Assembly (NCBI RefSeq): GCF_042242105.1
Contig: NC_092026.1
Location: 17,100,691 to 17,164,690, forward strand
Length of the DNA stretch: 64,000 bases
Source of the DNA: Pempheris klunzingeri
Lineage: Eukaryota > Chordata > Actinopteri > Acropomatiformes > Pempheridae
Direction of reading: 5' to 3'
The position numbers were made by a program, and so were the translations under genes. Under the pieces are notes generated by a model. It was not told where the DNA came from and searched no databases. It saw only the letters and a program-made list of their open reading frames with translations. Below, piece after piece: positions 22,560-31,905 of the stretch (positions within the stretch are counted from its first letter, which is position 1; each line of letters starts with the position of its first letter).

Positions 22560-25338
22560 TCAGTCGTGATGTGGTGACAACACAAGCCTGTGGCACAGCG
22601 TGGACCTAAACTCAGGCAGCTGCTTTCCTTCACCAGGCTTACTGGTGGCCTCTTTCTGGGCGACTTCTCTGTTCACCCGGGTCAGGATGGTGTACAGGTC
22701 GTCACCCCTGCATCAACACACAGTGGTCACGAACATATCAATGTCCCTGCATTATGATTCAGTGCAGTGTACAGTGCATGGTAATACTCCCATCTACAAA
22801 ATATAAAATATTGTGTGTGCTACTGATTTTTAAAATTTCTAAACACAAGACTAACTTGATATTTACCTCGGACAGCCACTCCTCAACTGCTTACACACAG
22901 ACTCGATGAACCAGCTCCCATCTTTTGGGTGTCTAAATGCTGGATAGTCTTCAACAGTGGCCATGCCAACCAGGACATCGGCTTCTTCTGGGATGGTTAG
23001 TGGACTACAATCATCAGACTGCAGGTCTTTCTCCATCACTCCACGCTGTCCAGGCCCTCCTGGCTCTCCTGGCTTAGCCTGGCAGGCCTGGATCAGGAAC
23101 ACTTTGGGCTTACTGGTGAGGGCTGATTGGTCAGTGGCCTTGAAACTTTTAGTTATCTGTTTAATAGAGAGGGACTCCCCATCAATCCCCGAGACTTCCC
23201 CCTTTTTTCCGTGACTCAGAATACAGCAGACGAAGGCATCGCCATGCTTAGGGGCCTCCTGGAGATCGGTGAATCCGCTGTCGCACCACTCCTGAACACT
23301 GAACTCCTGCAGCTGAGAGAGGTCGCTCAGGGAAGCAAAGCACTTCAGTGCCCGATCCATCTGGTCCCCGGTTTGGTCTTTACACATCAGCACCCTGAAC
23401 CCCAGCCAGCTGAACACCTTTGCCAGACTTTCTGTCGGAAAAGTAATAAAAAAAACATTGTTACTCTTCAACCACCAACAAATAGGACAGTAATGTAAAC
23501 ATGTGAATCTGTCTACTCTGTATGATACCATGGTCTTAATGGATACTCGACTGTGATTGGTTGCAGGGTTAAATGAACGTGATGGCTGGATGCAGTCAGA
23601 GTCTCTATCTACAATTTATTGCAAAACCTTAACAAGCTAATTTATTTTCCAACAGTGAGTGTCCTCCTTCCATATGTAGTGATACAGACCTTGAACCTTG
23701 CTAGCATAATGTTAGTTTTCTGGCTCATGGCTGAGCCAAAGGGATCTATGAGCTGAGTGGACAAGAAATATCTCCTGTTGCCAAGTAAAATGATTAAAAT
23801 GAGTAATGATTGTTCCAGGTATTACTGGGAATCCACATAGGAAGCGAGACGTGAGCAACGCGTAAACGTTCTATCATTCAATCCACACTGACTCCGCCTG
23901 CCGTAAACAGCTCCTCAGAGCTGAGTGGACTGGCCTGCCTCCACCAGGCTGACTGGCAGCAGACAGTCACTGACACCAAACAGTTTTCATGTCAGCGCCA
24001 TTCGCAGGGATCAACACTGTTTGTATGTAGCCTGTTAATTCATTGATTTTATTTCACACTGGCAAGTTTGAAATAAAATCAGTGAAGCAAAGTCAGTGAA
24101 GCATACAGCTCACAGACAGACATCAATCATTAGAGACACAGTTAATAAGTTCATCACTGTGATCGTACACAGTGGGATCTTTAAACTGCTGTCTGGGCAC
24201 TAAAAACATGGCAAAAATAGACTAGACTAGACGTCACAAAGCTTCTAAAAACGCTTACCGTGGTGACTGACTTTAGTCAAACCCTCAGGTGTTCCCGGGA
24301 AAACGGAGCTATGGCTTATGAAGAACGTTAGATTTGAAAATATGAATATAATGGCCTTATTGTTTTATTTAGCGAATGGCCGTGGTATAATCAGGATAAC
24401 GCCCTTCAACGTGTCCATAATCAGGAATTAGTGGACTCTGCTACACATTGCAGTTTTCAGCCTCTCCGTCGTCCATTCATTCTTGACAACATACATCTAG
24501 TTGTGCTTCATTCCTTCCACATACCAGCATCTTTATTGGTTCCAGGTCTCGGTTTGCTATGCGTGAAAATCTCATTGTTAACGATCACACAGAGGCCAGT
24601 AGGCCGGCTGTTCAACTGGTACGTGTCCTAAAAACAATGGAAACAGTTGGAAGAAACCAAATTTACATTTTGTGAGGTATGTTAAAACAGACTATTAATA
24701 ATGTGTCTGCAGGCTTTCCTGGTAATTATCTGTGAGGAAAAAGGACTTTAATTCTTCTGTGTCTCTTTAATGCAGCCTAACTGAAAACATGGACACATTT
24801 ATTTCAATGTTAGGTAAAAACCTCACCTTCGCTCCCATCTGGCTCTCTTGTGGCAGATCATCTGAGGAAGTCAGAACAAAACAGATTTACGTGTCCAAAC
24901 ATAAAACTCGACTTGCTGTGAAACACACAGTAGACAGGCATACGAGGAATACTTGACACTCAGTCGCTTCTATACCAAAATGACATATGTTAACATACTA
25001 CTGGTGTCACCTGAAGAAGCCTGGACAGGCTTGGGCAAAAGGCAGGTGTCCTTCAATTTGATCTTCTTCAGCTCAGGGTAAGTCTCTTTAACGTCCTCGT
25101 CAGTTTGCAGGAGGTCCAGGAAGGCTTGGCAGGTGTCCTCTCCTTTATTCATGATCTTATCCATAAGCTCAATGACATGCCCCTCCACATCCTCCTTGTT
25201 GATGCTCTTAAGGTTGTTGTACTCACGTCCAGTTATCAGCTCCCTCTCGCAAACTTTGTTGAGGATTAGTTTGTAGTCGCCACACAGAGCCTGCTGAATG
25301 GCTATTTTATTGCATTTCAGTGTGCTTTTGGCCGACAT
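22560..25338 (-). CDS. CARD-containing caspase with caspase-8-like protease domain (possibly fish casp20)
   Basis: Five coding exons (25338-25011, 24861-24827, 24627-24525, 23431-22867, 22707-22560) join in phase to give 392 residues. Residues 1-95 form a helical CARD (ALCGDYKLILNKVCERELIT, DTCQAFLDLLQTDEDVKETY). The protease part resembles caspase-8: YQLNSRPTGLCVIVNNEIF, AFVCCILSHGKKG with the catalytic His, VFLIQACQAKPG with the catalytic Cys, EEADVLVGMAT, FRHPKDGSW and CPRGDDLYTILTRVNREV. Two oddities stand out. The S1 Arg of PRGYC in caspase-8 is Thr here, and the pentapeptide is QACQA instead of QACQG/QACRG. Fish carry a CARD caspase close to caspase-8, called casp20 in some nomenclature; I infer this is it. 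A CARD implies recruitment through CARD adaptors rather than FADD. The first ATG after the acceptor was chosen as start. Confidence 0.8.
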
Positions 25339-25442
25339 GTTTGATCTGACATGGAGATTTAAAAAGAACGTCAGAAGAAAAGAAGATAAGAGCTGGACAA
25401 ACTTTTTATTGCTCTGCTCATAGTACAACACGCTGCAGTGGA

Positions 25443-25596
25443 AAGTCACTAAGTGCATTTACTCAAGTACTGTGCTTCAGTTCAGTTTGGAGGTACTTGT
25501 AATACTTCAGTATTTCCATTTTCTGTTACTTTACACTCCTACTCCTACTCCTACACTATATTTCAGAGATAATTATGCCCTTTCTACTCCACTACA
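25443..25596. repeat. Teleost interspersed repeat ('ctcaagtactgtact…tacttgagtatttcc' type)
   Basis: The words ATTTACTCAAGTACTGTGCT, GAGGTACTTGTAATACTTCA and CTACTCCACTAC are those of a short repeat very common in teleosts. It runs straight into the ATTAATCG-family copy B. A partial relative is near 36165-36235. Confidence 0.55.
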
Positions 25597-25935
25597 GAGC
25601 TGCAACGATTAGTTGATGAATCGACTAGTTGTCAACTATTACATTGATCTGCAACTATAATTGTTTTGAGTCATCTTTCAGCAAAAAAAAAAAAAATCCA
25701 AATTCTATGATTTTATGTTATTTTAGTCCGGTTCCTTTACTCTTCTATGACATAACAGTGAATATCTTTGGGCTGGGGACAAAACAAGACTTTTGAGGAC
25801 GTCACCTCTGACTTTAGGAAACACTGGACAACATTTTTCACCATTTCTCTGACATTTCATGGACCAAACAGCTGATTTGATTAATGGAGAAAATTATCAT
25901 CCTGTTAATCGATAATGAAGATCAACATATTGTTA
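25597..25935 (+). repeat. ATTAATCG-family non-autonomous repeat, copy B
   Basis: It begins GAGCTGCAACGATTAGTTGA and ends with TTAATCGATAATGAAGATCA. The interior includes GACAAAACAAGACTTTTGAGG and ACATTTCATGGACCAAACAG, matching the consensus I know for this teleost element. It lies in the 5' intron of the CARD-caspase gene. Confidence 0.7.
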
Positions 25936-26734
25936 GATACTAAACCAGTGCTTCTCAGCCTATTTTGCGTGTGTCCTCCTTACAGAAACCAGTGTGCAGG
26001 TGTGTGTTGTTAGCAGTTCCACCACAGGCAGTTCGCTCTAATCTGCTCACATATTCTCACTAGGAGAACTCTCTTTTACCCTTAAAATTTTTTTAATCCA
26101 CATCAGATCAGATCACTGCTCTTTTGCTGCTGACACTGTAATTTGCTGTTGTTACTTGTCTATTACTCCATCTGTAATTGGTTTCATGATCTGCTTTTTG
26201 TGAAACAGTTGTGCTCTGTAAATAAAGATGATCATAATTACAATAATGATCAGTATTGTTATTACTATGATAATAATTATGATTACTACTACTAATAATA
26301 ATGTTGTTTTAAGCTCAAAGAACGAGTCTTTTACTGTATTTTTACATTGTTGTATTGGAACTTCTGCTTGTATTGGAGTCAAGTGGTGAAGGCTAAAGTA
26401 GTTAGTAGCACACTGCAGTCGCACTGCCATGATCTGGCACATAGTACTGTGTAATTAACCATTTCATACTTCGCTCCTGAGTGAGGTTAAAGTGACAGTT
26501 TCCTAAAGCCAAATACAGCATTAGTGTGCCTTCATGTCTGACATGCAGTTAACCAGCTAGCTGGACCTCAGGCTAATTCCGTGTGTTTTTCCTTGATGTC
26601 CTGCAGACTGACTAGCTAACTTAAACCTGATCCACGACAACTGCATGCAAATCTAATCAAACATCTGTGCTTCGATTCCCCAAACACAGCTTCCACAGTA
26701 CCGTGGTGAGGATATAAAGCTTTGGTTTACTCAC

Positions 26735-26835
26735 AGTCTGGAAGTCGTCTCTCCGGATGGTACTTTAGATGAACTTAACTCGGGTTTTTCCTGTTCAAGT
26801 GCTCGTCACAACTGAGGCTGCTTTCGTTTTGAGAC
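26735..26835 (-). promoter_or_regulatory. Non-coding first exon and promoter region of the CARD caspase, with IRF-like core
   Basis: A minus-strand donor (CCAGACT|gtgagt) at 26735 ends a 5'UTR exon. At 26822-26829 the sequence TTTCGTTT reads AAACGAAA on the minus strand, an IRF core (AANNGAAA). The exon start is not defined. Confidence 0.4.
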
Positions 26836-27181
26836 CAGGAAGCACCTGAGCAAAGTGTTATCGGGTTGCTACGGCTGCGTGGGTGTAACTACACACAAAG
26901 GAAGTGGCTGAGTGTGGTGCGTGGCCACCATCTGGGTGAGGAGTGTCTTGCTGTTGATCGGAGAGTGACACTCGTGGTACAAACACGTCCGTCCCGCCGA
27001 AAGGAAGCAGCTATTTTCCTACCATCGACCATAGGGGCAGCAGTGAGTCTATTTTCAGTGAGGTTTATCAGAAGGATAAATAGAAATAGAAGAGGAAAAC
27101 TGTGAAGACAAGAAGTCTACACGAGGTCGGAATGATATGTGCGATGATAAAAATGTATATCCATTGTGTATGTAACAGTTC

Positions 27182-27253
27182 TCCCTGGTGGTCTAGTGGT
27201 TAGGATTCGGCGCTCTCACCGCCGCGGCCCGGGTTCGATTCCCGGTCAGGGAA
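27182..27253 (+). tRNA. tRNA-Glu (anticodon CTC)
   Basis: The 72-nt sequence folds as a cloverleaf. The acceptor stem TCCCTGG pairs with TCAGGGA (one G-T pair) and the discriminator base is A. The D-arm/A-box is TGGTCTAGTGG. The anticodon stem CGGCG/CGCCG holds the loop CTCTCAC with CTC at 34-36. The B-box is GGTTCGATTCC. There is no intron, and a TTTT Pol III terminator follows at 27261. It looks intact and functional. Confidence 0.96.
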
Positions 27254-27359
27254 CGATTACTTTTCTTAGTTACACTGAGAGCATTCACTCTATAATGTTC
27301 CATATGTCATATACAGACTGCTGACATATCACAAGCAAAACCATCCAGAGGTGTTGCAC

Positions 27360-27612
27360 CGTCCAGCAGCTCTGTTATGCTATGGAGGTCATTTTGCTGG
27401 CATGGTTTGGGTCATGGTTTTTGACCTTTCAGAGGGAGGAGTCACTACAAATCAATCAATCAAATCAATACAAAGCTGTTGTGCATCGCCATCGTATGAT
27501 GAAACTTTTCCATCCTGATAGGCATGGCCTCTTCCTGGCTGACAATACCCCCATCCATGGTGCTCGATGGCTCACTGAATGGTTTGAGTATCATCATCAA
27601 AAGTCACAGTCC
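27360..27612 (+). mobile_element. Tc1/mariner-type transposase relic
   Basis: A short open stretch encodes LFLADNTPIHGARWLTEWFEY, resembling the second catalytic Asp region of Tc1-like transposases (typically xxDNAPxHxAxxxxEWF). A weaker upstream segment is rich in Trp/Phe (MEVILLAWFGSWF). No full-length transposase or terminal repeats are visible, so this is an old fragment of a plain DNA transposon just downstream of the tRNA gene. Confidence 0.55.
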
Positions 27613-27909
27613 TCTTTAAAAAACTGCTGAAATGAATGACTGTTTCTTTTTTTTTAATAGTTACTGATTCGGTAACTTTAAAAAAAAATTTGTTTTACTT
27701 AAGAACTTACTGATTCTGTTAAAAGAAAAAAGTTACAAATTTGACCCAAAAAGTCATTGATGCAGTCTTGTTTCTAGTTTTTAGTCTCTAAACACATTTC
27801 TTTAGATGTAAACAGAAAAGATAAGTACTGCATGTCAAAAATGGCATGATAAAAATCTTGCGGTGTATGACAGAGTACAAATAAAGAAACAGGAAGAAAG
27901 TACAGTACG

Positions 27910-27917
27910 TGACGTCA
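27910..27917. promoter_or_regulatory. CRE octamer at the cytokine-receptor promoter
   Basis: TGACGTCA lies about 100 nt upstream of the first donor (28014) of the cytokine-receptor gene and just before a pyrimidine-rich tract. It is a plausible promoter element, by motif only. Confidence 0.4.
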
Positions 27918-28420
27918 CGCTTCTTCTTTCCCCAGAAAGGTGTCATTGTTCTCTGTCAGCGAGGACGCTCAGACTGACAAACAGTCAGCAACAGAGTGGA
28001 CGGACAGCCAGAGGTAACGGCTTCTTATTAACACTATTAACAATAATGATCTAACACGTACTGTCGGCGATCTGGTGTGCTAGATTTTATTCACCAGGAA
28101 GCTCACACCTGGTGTAGCTCATCGTAGGCATGTCCCTTTATCTTGATTAAGAGTGAAAGTAGCTGAGTGTGTAAACAATACAAAGCACTTATGCTTCTTT
28201 GTTTTTTTGTGGCATATGCAAAAGCTTTAATAGACAGTGGGGATGTGTTTGAGGTTAAAACTCACAGGTGAATGTAACCCAGAGGAAAATTAAGACCAAT
28301 AGGGGTAAAGCTGTTTGTTGTATTGATTTATAAGTCCAATGATATTTCTCACAGTCGGCCTCATGTAAGAATTTAATAAGAGGAAGTGTGAACATCCAGG
28401 AAATTACTTGGCCAGACACA

Positions 28421-28463
28421 GTGTGTGTGTATCCATCTTTGTATATGTGTGTGTATCCATCTT

Positions 28464-28496
<33 letters not shown>
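28421..28496. repeat. GT microsatellite with a duplicated 'atccatctttgtat' unit
   Basis: Two copies of GTGTGTATCCATCTTTGTAT precede a 30-nt GT run in the first intron of the cytokine-receptor gene. Confidence 0.85.
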
Positions 28497-28501
<5 letters not shown>

Positions 28502-29112
28502 CACCTAGGCTATGAAGCTGTTTCCTGTCCATTCCATACTTTGGTCCAGTTTTTTGGTTTTGTGGGCCTCACAGAGGGGTGAGTAGCGTTTGACATCGCA
28601 CACTAAACACACACACACACACTATGACTTACTGAATGACGATCCGTGGCTGTCATAACGAAAACAGGCCTCACTACTTCTTTAGTACACTTACTTAATT
28701 TGTGCAACATTTTTGTCTGTCATGGTTTCGTCAGCATTGTGTCACAGTTTGTTCCCCCTTGTATACGGTATCCAAGGAAACCGACTTCCTTCACCAACCC
28801 AACTGAGATGAAATTCTTGACAGCGTCGGTGAATTAAGCACGGTGTACTGCCGAGCAGAATGCGCAACGTGTGTAAATTACGATGGACTTGCATTGATGC
28901 TCGCACCGATCTGCACATCACTGTAACACCAGTTTTACTTGTGTTTTCCCTTGTGCTATAACTCTAGATATACTGTATGTTCTCTTTTAACAGAGACGGA
29001 GGCCTACCATCCAGATGTCTGCCAGGATGAAAAGCCCATTCATGACGTGAGAATCAAAATGTTATTTGAGTCTCCAAAGGCCTCACAGGCACGAGAAAGA
29101 CTCGCTGCTTAA

Positions 29113-31905
29113 ATGCAAATTTATTTTTTCTGTTTCTATATTCTGTGCTCTGTGTTTGTGAAACTCTTCCAGCTGTACGTAGAGAGTTCTTCAGTGCCGG
29201 GGAGCTATGTACAGGACGATGCCTTGCATAATCTCTTCCCCTGCCACCTTTATCCATCAAATCTACTCAACTGCTCCTGGTCATGCGACACTTTACAGAA
29301 GGATATTCAGCTCTTTATCTATATCAGGTATTTTTTTACAATGACACATCACCCATGTAGCATAGCTTTGATGAGTATTCATGAATAAGAGCTCTGTATC
29401 ATTTCTTTCTCTGTCTTTTCATCCAGTATTTGTGATGGTGAAAGCACAGTTTGGTCTCTGGGCCATTGGTCTGAGGGAAAAGCCGCCTCGAGGTCTTTGA
29501 TTCTGGACAAGCATCAGATGTTATATGTCACCCTCCACTATAACTTAACCAGGCACGACAAGTGGACAGTGTATGGCTACACATACGACGCAGACATGAT
29601 AGGTAATACTGTCAGTGAGTTGTTTTTGACTATATGAGAATGATAATACAAGGTCGTCAATGGCATCCGCCACCCAATTTAGATTGATCTAAAGTTGATC
29701 TTTGGTTGCAGCTGTCAGTTACACTGCATGCACATATTCTATATCTCTTCCTCTTTGTATTTCATTCTAATTTTAAATTAAAGAACTCAATCAGTTAACA
29801 AGAGTTAACTACAGCATTGCCAGCAGCTGTATGAGGCTAAACTTAGACACAGTTGTCTTTGAGCTGAACCAAAGTGAGAAAGAAATTTGAATTTTTTAAT
29901 CATTCATCCAGGGGAGGGGCACATTAATGTGTAAAACTCCATGGCAATCCATCCAACAGTTGTTGAGACTTTTCACTCAAAATCCCATTTGACAATCTCA
30001 CGGTGGCATTGCCTGATAGCCACGAATCTCTTTACAAAATTTTGCGCCAATCCGTCAAGCTTTGACCTGCTAGTGGCGCTACATGACCAGTCAGGTGATC
30101 ATCAAAGTCATTAGTCATTAGGATTTATCCTCTTGGCAGCCTGCATGTCTGTAAAACATTTAGTAGCAATCCATTCAAAATATGTTGAGAAATGTCAGTC
30201 TGGACCAAAGTGATAGACTGAATTTGCAGGTTGGTTGGGGTCGGGTTTAGACACATGCAATGAATAGTTAGGTACACACACTAATCTGGTAATCTTGATT
30301 TTTAGGTTAGGTTCGGATATAGGTTGTAGAGAACCCCTAGCAGACCATCTCAATGTACTGTTATCAGTTCTTTGACTTATTTTGTGGTGTGCCACAGAGG
30401 TCCCGTCTCCACCCACAAACATCTCTGCATCCATCAAAGATGGAGGCCTGTTGGTGAAATGGGCTCTGCCCCACAGTCAAGGAGACACTAACCCCTCATG
30501 CTTTGAATACCAGCTTGACATCGATGACCAGGTACAGCTATGAGCAATCTATAGGGAGTAAACCTATTGAGTGTTGAATCTTTATTTTTTCAAAACAAAA
30601 AGCGAGTTTAACAAGTAACTACATAAACATGTATACATTTTGCAGCTTTTAAAGATTTAATATTTATGTGCTCTTTCTATAAGATATTTGAATAACCTCC
30701 TGATTTTCTGCTCTTGCTAACTGAACAATGTATTGTACCCAAGATTTAATTTGGAGGTATCAAAATATTTAATTACATTTTAATGTAGGTGCTACTTACA
30801 CAATCAACCAGAAATTTCTTGCCAGCCTCTCTCTCTTATTTTGTTCATGGCAGTTGTATAACCCCAGAGCCCAGCTGTCTTATGTAGAGCCGAATGCAGA
30901 TCCCCACCACACCCACAGAGTGAGGATGAGGACAAGAAAGATAAAAACATGTGTGGAATCTCCTCAGTGGAGTGACTGGAGTCACACTATCAGTGAGTGC
31001 TGTTTGTTAAACTCATCTCCACTGGTGACTTTTTATCACCTTTGTTTGATGTCTGGAAGCCTGATCTAACTATGTTCTGCTGTGTGAATGCAGTAACTTC
31101 AGTACAGTGATCGATATCTTTCTGTGTGTGTCTGTTGGTAGTGGTGGAAAAGTCATTTGACACACTCAAAGTCCTAGTGGTCATCTCAATTTCCCTTGGA
31201 ATACCCATGATCCTCCTGGCTGTGCTGCTGTTGGTGCGCCATCAGAGGTACTGTTTCTGTCTCCAGCTGGATGACTAAAGCCGCTGACTGATGTGTGACT
31301 TAAACTCTGTCCTCTCTTTTGAATGTGAAAGTGACCAGTGTCAGACACAAGACGAAAATCAGCAGAAGCAGTGAAGCTGGAGTGCAGAAAGGAGAAGTGA
31401 GAGGAGTGCAGGGGTGGTGGCGGTGTCTTTTTCTAAAAAGCCACTGCGAAACCTTTTTAAACTTCTGTAAAATGCAGGCAGAAATTCCCCTGGATGAGTT
31501 CTAAAATAGGTTCTAAAATAAAAAAACTTTAAGTGAAAGACAGAGATAAAGAAGAATGCACTTCTCCTCTTCCTTCTTTTGTGGTTTCCCTTACTAAACC
31601 TTTTTGTTTTCTTGCATTGTGTGTGTGTGCATGCGTGTTTCAGGATGGTTCTGTTTCCACCGATTCCACGCCCCCCGTCAAAGTACAAATATTTCCTAGA
31701 GAAGACGGACACATTCAGTGTAAGTACACACACACACACGCACACACACACTAACCACAAATACCTGTGTACAAATGGTGCCACGGTTTTGTTTTGTTTT
31801 GTGTTGTGAATCCAGCTCCATCTTGGCCCGACAGCTTGGCCTGTGGAGGAGATCACGGAGGTGGACGACACAGAGCCAAACCCTGTTAATTTAAAAGCAA
31901 TTTAA
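29113..31905 (+). CDS. Class I cytokine receptor alpha chain, CSF2RA/IL3RA/IL5RA/IL13RA-like
   Basis: Seven coding exons (29113-29327, 29427-29602, 30398-30531, 30854-30992, 31142-31247, 31644-31719, 31816-31905) join in phase to give 311 residues. A signal peptide comes first (IYFFCFYILCSVFVKLF). Two fibronectin-III cytokine-binding domains follow: the first with FPCHLYPSNLLNCSW, the second with FEYQLDI and the WSXWS box as WSDWS. One membrane helix (VLVVISISLGIPMILLAVLL) is followed by a tail of about 55 residues with Box1 LFPPIPRPP. Such chains bind a four-helix cytokine and pair with a common beta chain that recruits JAK2. By eye CSF2RA is closest (short tail, FEYQLDI, EEITEV near the end); IL13RA and IL5RA are alternatives. 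The N-terminal third domain of mammalian relatives is not seen. A 5'UTR exon ends at 28013. Confidence 0.8.
29880..30215 (-). repeat. Teleost interspersed repeat ('catggcaatccatccaatagttgttgagat' family)
   Basis: The stretch contains CCATGGCAATCCATCCAACA, GTTGTTGAGACTTTTCACTC and GAAATGTCAGTCTGGACCAA, which mark a repeat widespread in percomorph fish. It lies in a cytokine-receptor intron; a related piece in opposite orientation is at about 41175-41345. Confidence 0.6.

Noticed and set aside
31359-31871. 170-residue minus-strand frame overlapping the cytokine receptor
   Set aside because: It crosses plus-strand exons and a GT repeat, has no family features and no consistent splice context.
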